Origin: a bacterium
GTDB taxonomy: Bacteria > Bacteroidota > Bacteroidia > NS11-12g > UBA955
NCBI GenBank assembly: GCA_029945665.1
Contig: JAQSCZ010000001.1
Location: forward strand, 1 to 62,121
Length of the DNA stretch: 62,121 nucleotides
Direction of reading: 5' to 3'
Below the pieces are notes generated by a model. It was not told where the DNA came from. It was given only the letters and a program-made list of their open reading frames with translations, and searched no databases. The position numbers and the translations under genes were made by a program. Within the stretch, counting starts at the first letter, position 1, and each line of letters opens with the position of its first letter. Positions 43,034 through 50,853 of this stretch are shown piece by piece.

Positions 43034-44194
43034 TTATAATGTGCCTCTTCTAGCCTGTTCTGCCTCAATAGATTCAAACAAGGCTTGAAAATTTCCTTTG
43101 CCAAAAGAACGCGCTCCTTTTCTTTGAATGATTTCAAAAAACAAGGTTGGACGGTCTTCGACAGGTTTCGTAAATATTTGCAACAAGTAGCCTTCTTCAT
43201 CCCTGTCTACCATAATGCCCCACTTTTTTAATTCATTTAAATCCTCTTCTATCATTCCTACCCTTTCAGCAACATTGTCATAATAGGTACCAGGAACATA
43301 TAAGAACTCAACCCCTCTTTTGCGCATTTCAGAAATTGTAAACACAATATCATCGGTAGCAACCGCAATATGTTGACAACCCGGACCTCTATAAAAATCG
43401 AGATACTCTTCTACTTGCGACTTCTTTTTACCTATTGCTGGCTCATTGATTGGAAACTTAACGTATCCATTGCCGTTGGTCATTACTTTGCTCATCAAAG
43501 CCGTATATTCTGTAGAAATATCTTTGTCATCGAATGTCACAATATTGGCAAAACCCATCACATCAGCATAAAAATTCGACCATTTATTCATACTGCCCAT
43601 TTCAACATTTCCCACCATGTGATCAATGTATTTCAAACCTGTTGAAATTGGATGATATTCTGTTTTTAAAGCCACATAACCAGGTAAAAAAATTCCTTTA
43701 TAATTTTTTCTTTCAATAAAAATATGCACTGTGTCGCCATAGGTGCGAATGCCAGCGCGCTTAATTGACCCATATTGGTCTTCAATAGTCTCGGGCAATA
43801 GGTAATTCTCAGCACCTCTCGTTATGGTTTGATGGTAGGCATCATAAGCATCATCTACCCATAAAGCAATTACTTTTACACCATCGCCATGTTTTACCAA
43901 ATGCTTTGAAATATCGCTATCAGGATCAAGCGGTGTTGTTAATACCAATCGAATTTTACCTTGTTGTAAAACATACGATGTGCGATCCTTAATGCCCGTT
44001 TCTAAACCAGCATAAGCCAAGTCTTGGAAGCCTAAGGCTGTTTTATAATAATGGGCAGCTTGCTTGGCATTTCCAACATAAAGTTCTATATAATCTGTTC
44101 CGTTTATAGGTAAAAAATCTTTGGCATCTGCGAATATTTTTTGAGTTTCAGAATATTGAAAATTCTTTACATTGGTTAAATCTTCTGTTATCAT
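43034..44194 (-). CDS. hppD: 4-hydroxyphenylpyruvate dioxygenase
   Basis: A 386-residue enzyme with two VOC domains. The Fe(II) ligands fall in YIDHMVGNVEMG, PGCQHIAVATDDI and LFFEIIQRKGARSFGKGNF, the last being the HPPD C-terminal signature. It converts 4-hydroxyphenylpyruvate, O2 to homogentisate and CO2. It lies 12 bp after hmgA and 9 bp before nbaC, so tyrosine and tryptophan genes interleave. Length and motifs fit the bacterial/plant-type enzyme. Confidence 0.95.
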   Translation of the reverse strand: MITEDLTNVKNFQYSETQKIFADAKDFLPINGTDYIELYVGNAKQAAHYYKTALGFQDLAYAGLETGIKDRTSYVLQQGKIRLVLTTPLDPDSDISKHLVKHGDGVKVIALWVDDAYDAYHQTITRGAENYLLPETIEDQYGSIKRAGIRTYGDTVHIFIERKNYKGIFLPGYVALKTEYHPISTGLKYIDHMVGNVEMGSMNKWSNFYADVMGFANIVTFDDKDISTEYTALMSKVMTNGNGYVKFPINEPAIGKKKSQVEEYLDFYRGPGCQHIAVATDDIVFTISEMRKRGVEFLYVPGTYYDNVAERVGMIEEDLNELKKWGIMVDRDEEGYLLQIFTKPVEDRPTLFFEIIQRKGARSFGKGNFQALFESIEAEQARRGTL

Positions 44195-44206
44195 TTTAAT
44201 TATATT

Positions 44207-45373
44207 TTATTTGTTTTCGTATTGCCAAGATTGGTAATACGCTTTTATTTCGATTGCGAGGGCTTCCTTGGTTATTTGTACAGGATTGAACGGATCAATC
44301 ATCACAGCCAATTCATTGGTTGCTTTTTTTCCAATACTTCTTTCAATGGCGCCAGGATGTGGTCCATGTGCCAAACCACCCGTATGTAAAGTAATCTGAC
44401 CTGGTTGAATATCATTTCGACTCATAAAATCACCATCCACATAATACAACAATTCATCGCTATCAATATTACTATGGTGATAGGGTGCTGGAATGGCATC
44501 AAGATGATAATCGTACATACGAGGTACAAAAGAACAGATGACAAAATTATTCGCTTGAAATTGTTGATGAATCGGAGGTGGCATGTGTACCCTACCCGTG
44601 ATGGGCTCGAAATCGTGAATCGATATGGCATAAGGATAGGAACAACCATCATAGCCTATAACATCGAAGGGATGGGTGGCATAAACATACGGATATATTA
44701 AGCCACGTTTTTTTATCTGAATCAGAAATTCGCCCTTCTCATCATGGGTTTCCAAATCAGTCGGAAATTTCATATCCCTTTCGCAGAAAGGCGCATGTTC
44801 CAAAAACTGTCCGTATTGATTTCTATATCTTGCGGGCGTTTCAATCGGACTAAAAGACTCCACAAACAATAATTTATTATCGGCTGTATCAAAACTAATT
44901 TGATAAATTGTACCTCTAGGTATAATGATATAATCACCGTACTTGAAATCAATTTTACCATACATCGTTTTTAACACCCCCGAGCCTTTATGAACGAATA
45001 ACATTTCGTCTGCATCCGCATTTTTAAAAAAATAAGTTTCTACACTTTTGGTTGGCGAAGCAATGCCAATATGTAAATCGTTATTAACGAAGAGCACTTT
45101 GCGACTTTTAATATAATCTGCTTCGGGTGCTACATTAAAACCGAGGTAACTTCTATTTTGCAAATTATCTTCAAATGCTATTTCAGGACGAACACTAATT
45201 GGTTGTCCCATTTCCTTCACAATGGTTGGAGGATATAGATGGTAAACCAACGAGGAAACACCTGCAAAACCTTCGGTTCCAAATAACTCCTCGTGATACA
45301 ATTGGCCATTTGGTTGTCTAAAAACGGTATGGCGCTTGTGTGGTATTTTTCCTACTTGACGATAAAGTGGCAT
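44207..45373 (-). CDS. hmgA: Homogentisate 1,2-dioxygenase
   Basis: A 388-residue cupin-fold enzyme, shorter than the roughly 430-440-residue pseudomonad and human proteins. Active-site segments are clear: MPPPIHQQFQANNFVICSFVPR, YHHSNIDSDELLYYVDGDF (Fe-binding His and Glu) and HTGGLAHGPHPGAIE. It cleaves homogentisate with O2 to maleylacetoacetate; isomerase and fumarylacetoacetase genes are absent from the window. It starts 23 bp after the MBL-rhodanese gene. Confidence 0.94.
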   Translation of the reverse strand: MPLYRQVGKIPHKRHTVFRQPNGQLYHEELFGTEGFAGVSSLVYHLYPPTIVKEMGQPISVRPEIAFEDNLQNRSYLGFNVAPEADYIKSRKVLFVNNDLHIGIASPTKSVETYFFKNADADEMLFVHKGSGVLKTMYGKIDFKYGDYIIIPRGTIYQISFDTADNKLLFVESFSPIETPARYRNQYGQFLEHAPFCERDMKFPTDLETHDEKGEFLIQIKKRGLIYPYVYATHPFDVIGYDGCSYPYAISIHDFEPITGRVHMPPPIHQQFQANNFVICSFVPRMYDYHLDAIPAPYHHSNIDSDELLYYVDGDFMSRNDIQPGQITLHTGGLAHGPHPGAIERSIGKKATNELAVMIDPFNPVQITKEALAIEIKAYYQSWQYENK

Positions 45374-45396
45374 ATATATTTAAACTATTAAATTGA

Positions 45397-46809
45397 TTAC
45401 AAAAGGGTTGTTGGACAGATGTATGCGGACTTTGGTATTCCTGTTTTAGAAAGCTCGGCAAATCCACCTCTTATTTCTGTAAAATTATTCCACCCTCTTT
45501 GTTTCAAAATCGAAGCAGCTATCATACTTCTGTAACCACCTGCACAGTGCAAATAGAAATGCTCGTTTTTGGGAATTTCAGCCAAATAATTATTGATTTG
45601 ATTGAGTGGCATATTGATAGCACCTATAAGGTGTTCAGATGCAAATTCACTTTTTTTCCTAACATCAATCACGCGTGGTTTTTCATTGTACTTAAGCGCT
45701 AATAATTCTGCTGCCGCTCTATCAATCGTTTCAATGTTTTTGTTTGCCAACAACCACGATTCAAAACCACCTTTCAGATAACCAATGACACCATCGTATC
45801 CAACGCGCGACAGGCGTGTAACAGCCTCTTCAACTTTATCTGGGTAGGTTATCAATAGTATTTTCTGATTAATATCACTAATCATTTCGCCAACCCATTG
45901 GGCAAAACTACCTTCCAAACCTATGTTAATGCTATTGGGAATAAATCCATTTTTAAAATCTTCTGCATTTCTGGTATCCAATACCAATGCTCCAGTTTCA
46001 TTGGCAATGGCTTCGAATTCATCAACTTCAAAGGCGTGCATAGCATTATCAATAACCTTATCAAAACTTTCATACCCCTTAATATTTAACAACACATTAC
46101 TTGGAAAATAAGCTGGAGGTGCAGTTAAACCAGTTAATAAAACTTTAATGAATTCTGCTTTACTCAAGGCAGGATTTAGCGCATAGTTAACCACCTTTTG
46201 ATGGCCTAATGTATCGGTAGTTTCTATGCTCATGTTTTTACCACAAGCACTACCAGCACCATGATTGGGATAAACGATCAAATGATCTGATAAAGGAATT
46301 ATTTTGTTATGAAGAGAATCGTAGAGCATACCAGCCAATTTCTCTTCCGTTAATTCTGCAATAACATGTTGAGCTAGGTCGGGCCTACCAACATCTCCAA
46401 TAAACAAAGTATCACCGGTAATAATACCATGTTCTTTGCCTGTTTCATCAATGAGTAAATAAGTTGTACTTTCGAGCGTGTGCCCAGGTGTGTGAATGGC
46501 TTTTACAAGACAATTACCAACTCTAAATATTTGATTATCCTCTGCCACCAAGGCCTCAAAACCAGGTTTAGCAGTTGGACCATAAACAATGGCCGCTCCA
46601 GTTTTTTTTGCTAAATCAAGATGACCACTCACAAAATCGGCATGAAAGTGGGTTTCAAAAACATATTTTATATGCGCTTTATTGATATTTGCTTTATCAA
46701 TATAGGGTTGAACCTCGCGCAGTGGATCAAATATTGCGACTTCGCCCTCACTTTCAAGATAGTAGGCAGCATGGGCTAAACAACCGGTGTAAATTTGTTC
46801 AATTTTCAT
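45397..46809 (-). CDS. MBL-fold/double-rhodanese protein (persulfide-dioxygenase-like)
   Basis: A 470-residue three-domain protein. Residues 1-240 are a metallo-beta-lactamase fold with HFHAD at 54-58 and HTPGHT, the single-iron layout of ETHE1/PDO sulfur dioxygenases. Residues about 255-350 are a rhodanese domain whose active-loop Cys is missing (ITYPDK), and about 365-460 a second with an intact loop HCAGGYRS. It probably oxidises persulfide with O2 and passes sulfane sulfur. First gene of the operon, 23 bp before hmgA. A promoter and FNR-like site lie upstream. Confidence 0.88.
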   Translation of the reverse strand: MKIEQIYTGCLAHAAYYLESEGEVAIFDPLREVQPYIDKANINKAHIKYVFETHFHADFVSGHLDLAKKTGAAIVYGPTAKPGFEALVAEDNQIFRVGNCLVKAIHTPGHTLESTTYLLIDETGKEHGIITGDTLFIGDVGRPDLAQHVIAELTEEKLAGMLYDSLHNKIIPLSDHLIVYPNHGAGSACGKNMSIETTDTLGHQKVVNYALNPALSKAEFIKVLLTGLTAPPAYFPSNVLLNIKGYESFDKVIDNAMHAFEVDEFEAIANETGALVLDTRNAEDFKNGFIPNSINIGLEGSFAQWVGEMISDINQKILLITYPDKVEEAVTRLSRVGYDGVIGYLKGGFESWLLANKNIETIDRAAAELLALKYNEKPRVIDVRKKSEFASEHLIGAINMPLNQINNYLAEIPKNEHFYLHCAGGYRSMIAASILKQRGWNNFTEIRGGFAELSKTGIPKSAYICPTTLL

Positions 46810-46877
46810 ATTTTAAAACTTTTAAAAGCCATATTTTTACTTAATATATATAAAGACCTTTTTATCTTTTTATTGCA

Positions 46878-46908
46878 CAAAACTAAATACAATAGCATAT
46901 AGTTGCAA
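46878..46908 (-). promoter_or_regulatory. Promoter of the ten-gene oxygenase operon
   Basis: On the minus strand, TTG (46908-46906, in CCTTGC) and TAGTTTTG (46885-46878) are separated by exactly 20 bp, the normal Bacteroidota -33/-7 spacing. Transcription should begin near 46872, giving a leader of about 62 nt before the ATG at 46809. Confidence 0.65.
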
Positions 46909-46912
46909 GGGC

Positions 46913-46928
46913 TATGATAAAAATCATA
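46913..46928. promoter_or_regulatory. FNR/CRP-like palindromic operator
   Basis: TATGATAAAAATCATA has perfect 6-bp arms around a 4-bp centre. Its core TGAT-N4-ATCA equals the core of the FNR consensus. It abuts the -33 box of the oxygenase operon (centre about 48 bp before the expected start), the usual place for an activator. It also lies about 90 bp upstream of the divergent PspC gene. Confidence 0.55.
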
Positions 46929-47006
46929 AGGCGAATAGTTGAACCTGAAAAAAGTAAGACATGCAACAAAAGGTTAAACATATTTCATTGAATGAAAAAT
47001 TTATGT

Positions 47007-47014
47007 TAAATTTG
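47007..47014 (+). promoter_or_regulatory. -7 box for the PspC gene (leaderless)
   Basis: TAAATTTG matches TAnnTTTG and ends 4 nt before the ATG at 47019. Confidence 0.5.
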
Positions 47015-47018
47015 CAAT

Positions 47019-47237
47019 ATGCCCTTATTTAAAAACATTATAGAAACCCAGGCATTTGGTGTTTGCAGTAAGTTAGGCGAAAAAATGGGTTTAAGTACAA
47101 AAAGAATTCGTTTATTCTTTTTATATACCAGTTTTCTAACCCTTGGATCACCAATTATTATTTATATGGTGATGGCATTTTGGATGAATATGCGAAAATA
47201 CGCTCGCGAAAAGCGCACAGCAGTTTGGGATTTGTAA
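47019..47237 (+). CDS. PspC-domain membrane protein
   Basis: A 72-residue protein consisting of a PspC domain: FGVCSKLGEKMGLSTKRIRLFFLYTSFL followed by a second hydrophobic stretch (TLGSPIIIYMVMAFWM), giving one or two membrane helices. PspC proteins sense envelope stress in phage-shock responses; small stand-alone copies are common in Bacteroidota and often uncharacterised. Its stop directly abuts the stop of the convergent lipoprotein gene. Confidence 0.85.
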   Translation: MPLFKNIIETQAFGVCSKLGEKMGLSTKRIRLFFLYTSFLTLGSPIIIYMVMAFWMNMRKYAREKRTAVWDL

Positions 47238-47660
47238 TTAGTCCTTCAAATGCAGTTCAACATCTTTACCATTGATGGCTTGCACCACCCAAGTTTCAGT
47301 TTCCTTTAATCGCAATATTTTCCATTTGCTGACATTATTTGAACCCGATTGCGGTGTAAAATTAATGGTTGATTTATCACCACTAAAATCCCAAGTACCT
47401 GTTTCTTTATAGTCAAATACATTGAAGGGCCGATATTTGATTTCATAAGATTTATCTTTTTTAATAGCAATTTGATAATTGAAATAGGCATTTTTATAAT
47501 CATCTGTTTTATTTGTACCTTCTTCAAATGCTTGATCGAGATACCAAGTATTGATTGCCCTGTGGGCTTTGCTTCTTAAACTAAACTTTGGACCATCCTC
47601 ATATTTGCAAGCAGTGAAGCAGATAATAAGTATAAATAAACCACCAATATATTTGATCAT
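47238..47660 (-). CDS. Lipocalin-like lipoprotein
   Basis: About 140 residues from MIKYIGGLF (47660). The longer start at 47678 is rejected because a -7 box (TAAATTTG, minus strand 47673-47666) lies between the two ATGs. The lipobox FTAC puts the lipid Cys at about residue 18. The mature part resembles small lipocalin-like Bacteroidota lipoproteins (AINTWYLDQAFEEGTNKT, ETGTWDFSGDKSTINF, WKILRLKETETWVVQ). Function unknown. Confidence 0.8.
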   Translation of the reverse strand: MIKYIGGLFILIICFTACKYEDGPKFSLRSKAHRAINTWYLDQAFEEGTNKTDDYKNAYFNYQIAIKKDKSYEIKYRPFNVFDYKETGTWDFSGDKSTINFTPQSGSNNVSKWKILRLKETETWVVQAINGKDVELHLKD

Positions 47661-47665
47661 AAAAA

Positions 47666-47673
47666 CAAATTTA
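47666..47673 (-). promoter_or_regulatory. -7 box for the lipocalin-like lipoprotein
   Basis: The minus strand reads TAAATTTG, ending 5 nt before the ATG at 47660; the mRNA would be leaderless. Confidence 0.5.
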
Positions 47674-47678
47674 GTCAA

Positions 47679-48266
47679 AAAACAATACTATTTTAGAGAA
47701 GTGTTAGATTTTGAGCTCTAAAAAAAAGGCTTTAAAAAAAAGTGTACAGGAGATATCGCAATTCTGCAAACCGATTTTTGACAAATGAGTAAGGTTGTAA
47801 GTCAAATTTTATTAAGATTTAGACTACAAATCCAAATGATTGGAAGTACATAGGATTTAACAAAAATCAAGAATTTCCTTTAAGCCAATTAGTTTAATTC
47901 ATATAAATAGGTAGCCATAATAGATGCTGTAAATTCAACATAAAATACAAATTTTATAAATTCCATTATGCATTCATTTACCATTTTTGCAGATTTAGAT
48001 TTCAATTCTCAATTTGAGAAAAAATGCAGGAACGAAACGAGCAAAAGAGAGTGTGCATAACCTTCTAAAAATTGATTATCAAATTGTTACGTTGATTTTC
48101 TGGAACGGTTTTGGTCGTGGCACGAATAGTGAAATACAATGCATAGGAGTTCAAATGTAAGTTAGACATAATCTGATACATATTCTTTCAAAATATACAA
48201 ATAAATAAAATCGGGGCCCTCTTTAAAAAATCAAGTTGACAAGCAGATACCGCGCTATAAAACACC
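47679..48266. other. Gene-poor intergenic region
   Basis: No convincing gene. The best frames are 30 codons from the ATG at about 47968 and a 48-codon open stretch without a start ending near 48160. Neither resembles anything known to me. The stretch separates the lipocalin-like gene from the kinase operon and could be a decayed gene. Confidence 0.4.
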
Positions 48267-48305
48267 AACACATGGGGGTTTCATATTTTTTGGACCCCCT
48301 GTGTT
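48267..48305. promoter_or_regulatory. Large GC-rich inverted repeat at the kinase promoter
   Basis: AACACATGGGGGT (48267-48279) pairs with ACCCCCTGTGTT (48294-48305): 12 bp with one bulged T, loop 14 nt. It ends where the -33 contact of the kinase promoter should lie. It could be an operator, or a terminator for anything reading in from the left, as a T-rich stretch follows. Confidence 0.5.
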
Positions 48306-48325
48306 ATGATATGACTTTTTAAAAT

Positions 48326-48333
48326 TACTTTTG
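48326..48333 (+). promoter_or_regulatory. -7 box for the hybrid kinase gene
   Basis: TACTTTTG matches TAnnTTTG and ends 14 nt before the ATG at 48348. Confidence 0.5.
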
Positions 48334-48347
48334 ATAAACTTTAAAGA

Positions 48348-50816
48348 ATGCGACCAAAAACAAATCAAAATTTTTTATATGGTATTTGGGTCTACGTCCT
48401 TTTATCACTTGCTATATTATCTATAGTAAATTTAGGTTTGTTTAGTTACAATAAAATTTCAGATGCTTTAAACAACTTAAAAAGTAGAATTAATGAGAAT
48501 ATAGAACTAACGTCGATTAAGAACATAAGATTAGACTACATTAAAATGGATAACATGATGGAGATGTATTTAATTACAAACAAAATGTTCTATCTCAATC
48601 AATTTGATACTTTAGCAACAAAAACCAAACGTACAATCGCGCAACTCAATCAGTCGAAAATAATTAATCCCTATGAATCTGCCTTATTGGATTCTCTTAA
48701 AACTTCAATTAACTATAAAATCGAAAACCTCGATTATATTATCCTTTATGAGCAAAATAAATCAATTGAAAACTCTATCAACGATTTATTAGAAAGAAAT
48801 AGCAATAGTTATTTAGAAACGCCTTCTGTTAGTATCATTCCAAAAAAAGAAAAAGTACCAAGAAAGAGTTTTGCCGATCGCATTGGGCTTAAGCGGAAGC
48901 AAAAATATAAAACGGATTCGTTGGAAACGAACCAAGCTAGAAATATACCATTAGATGCCAATGGCGATGCAATTGCACGAAAACAAGACTTATTCGACCT
49001 CCGTCAATCGTCTGATATTAATCCTAACCTTGAGAACGACAAGGAATTAAATGAATATTTTATGGATTTGTGTCGCGTTATTGAAACTATTGAGATCAAT
49101 AGAATAGACCAAGAACGCATTGTATCTGAGAAGAAAATCAAACAGGCGAATCAATCGATTCTAATGCTCGGGGTAAGCACTACCCTTTTCCTAATCCTAG
49201 CTGCAATTGTATATTTTATCTATATTAAGCGTCTTACAGAAGTTCGAAAAAATCTCGCAGACTCAAAAGATGTTGCCGAGGAAATGACCCTCTTGAAAGA
49301 GCGTTTCATGGCCAATATGAGTCATGAAATTAGAACACCAATGAATGCCATTTCTGGATTTGTCGATCAGCTTCAAGTCTCCGAATTAAATGTTATTCAA
49401 AAACGACAAATAGGTATTATTCAAAAATCCATAACCCATGTGCTGAATATCATTAATGATATTCTGGATTTTTCTAAATTAAATGCACGTAAGTTAACCC
49501 TTGATTTTAAAGGTATGAAAATCCACAACGTGATTTATCAAACCATAGAAATTGTTCAGCCACTTTTGGCAGAAAAACACTTGACATTAACCTGCGAAAT
49601 TGACCCAAAAATGCCTCCCATATTAATTGGAGACACTTATAGATTGCGACAAATTTTACTAAATATAATAGGCAACGCCATTAAATATACGCATGAAGGC
49701 GGTATAGATATTCGAGTAACCGTTTTACCCGAAGAGCACAATGTTTTCTTGGTTAAAATTATAGTAAAGGATAGTGGTATTGGTATAGCTCAGAACGAAC
49801 TCGCCCAAATATTTAAGGAGTACCACATGGCCGATAATTCTAATTTCAGCAAAGCTGGAAGCTCGGGACTAGGTTTGAATATTACCAAAATGCTTGTTGA
49901 GTTATACAATGGACAAATTAGCGTAGATAGCGTTCTTAATAAAGGCACCAGTGTAACTATCTATATACCTTTTAGAGGCGGAAATACTTTGGACTTAGCG
50001 CAGGAAAATAGATTTATGAGCAATCGTCAATTTCTGAATGGAAAAAAAATATTGATAGCTGACGATGAACCATTTAACAGGGTATTGCTCAATAATATTT
50101 TAGAAAAACACAATGTCATTACTTCAGAGGCAGTCAATGGCGAAGAAGTCTTATTAAAGGTAGAGAGTGAACATTTTGATTGCATTTTAATGGATTTAAA
50201 AATGCCTGAGTTAAACGGATTAGAAGCTAGTCAAAAAATACGTAATTCCTCTGATACAAGTGTTAGGAACATTCCTATCATTGCACTTTCTGCAGCCATC
50301 ACTTCCGAAAATATCCATTTTTTAAACAGCATTGATGTAACAGCATTTCTTGAGAAACCTTTTAAAGAAATCGAATTACTTAACATGCTCTTTAGCGTTT
50401 TAGATAATGGCATCATAGAAACAGAAACTCAAACAGAGATTACAGGTACAGTATCCGATAAATCAACACAAAATTTTGACCTCGGCGATTTACAAAAACA
50501 GGCCGGATCTGATGTGCATTTTTTGAATGATATGCTAAATACACTAATCAATTCAACAAAAAAAGGAATTGATGAAATAGAAGAGGCGATAACCCACGGA
50601 GATTATGATTTAATTAATCTTACTGCTCACCGCATCGCTTCGCCACTTAAGTATATTTACGCCACGGAGTTGTATGATATTATCAAACAAATTGAAAATT
50701 ATACTGAACCTAATGTTGGTAAAAATCCGGACATAATCAGGCTTCATTTTAACCGGTTCAGAGGTGAATTTAATACCCTCACCAACTTAATTCAAGAATA
50801 CATGAAAAATACTTAG
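48348..50816 (+). CDS. Hybrid sensor histidine kinase with receiver and Hpt domains
   Basis: An 822-residue protein. Transmembrane helices at about residues 10-33 and 270-293 enclose a roughly 235-residue extracytoplasmic helical sensor. HisKA follows with the phospho-His at 326 (FMANMSHEIRTPMNA), then HATPase (IIGNAIKYTHEGG, KDSGIGIAQNE, SSGLGLNITKML). A receiver has ILIADDEP and CILMDLKMPELNG (phospho-Asp), with Lys in EKPF. The C-terminal 100 residues form an Hpt-like domain with His in TAHRIASPLKYI. It can therefore run an internal His-Asp-His phosphorelay. The sigma-54 regulator gene follows after 37 bp and is the probable target. The stimulus is unknown. Confidence 0.93.
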   Translation: MRPKTNQNFLYGIWVYVLLSLAILSIVNLGLFSYNKISDALNNLKSRINENIELTSIKNIRLDYIKMDNMMEMYLITNKMFYLNQFDTLATKTKRTIAQLNQSKIINPYESALLDSLKTSINYKIENLDYIILYEQNKSIENSINDLLERNSNSYLETPSVSIIPKKEKVPRKSFADRIGLKRKQKYKTDSLETNQARNIPLDANGDAIARKQDLFDLRQSSDINPNLENDKELNEYFMDLCRVIETIEINRIDQERIVSEKKIKQANQSILMLGVSTTLFLILAAIVYFIYIKRLTEVRKNLADSKDVAEEMTLLKERFMANMSHEIRTPMNAISGFVDQLQVSELNVIQKRQIGIIQKSITHVLNIINDILDFSKLNARKLTLDFKGMKIHNVIYQTIEIVQPLLAEKHLTLTCEIDPKMPPILIGDTYRLRQILLNIIGNAIKYTHEGGIDIRVTVLPEEHNVFLVKIIVKDSGIGIAQNELAQIFKEYHMADNSNFSKAGSSGLGLNITKMLVELYNGQISVDSVLNKGTSVTIYIPFRGGNTLDLAQENRFMSNRQFLNGKKILIADDEPFNRVLLNNILEKHNVITSEAVNGEEVLLKVESEHFDCILMDLKMPELNGLEASQKIRNSSDTSVRNIPIIALSAAITSENIHFLNSIDVTAFLEKPFKEIELLNMLFSVLDNGIIETETQTEITGTVSDKSTQNFDLGDLQKQAGSDVHFLNDMLNTLINSTKKGIDEIEEAITHGDYDLINLTAHRIASPLKYIYATELYDIIKQIENYTEPNVGKNPDIIRLHFNRFRGEFNTLTNLIQEYMKNT

Positions 50817-50836
50817 GGTTCTTTGCAATTGTGGGT

Positions 50837-50844
50837 TAAATTTG
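50837..50844 (+). promoter_or_regulatory. -7 box for the sigma-54 regulator
   Basis: TAAATTTG lies between the kinase stop and the regulator start, ending 9 nt before the ATG at 50854. The regulator may be transcribed independently of the kinase. Confidence 0.45.
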
Positions 50845-50853
50845 TAATAATTA

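Noticed and set aside
48118-48123. TGGCAC as the -24 element of a sigma-54 promoter upstream of the kinase
   Set aside because: There is no TTGC at the required spacing after it, and a normal TAnnTTTG box serves the gene.
47968-48165. Small frames in the 47.7-48.3 kb gap, including a 30-codon ORF
   Set aside because: Short, no promoter box at a sensible distance, no recognisable motif; one has no start codon.
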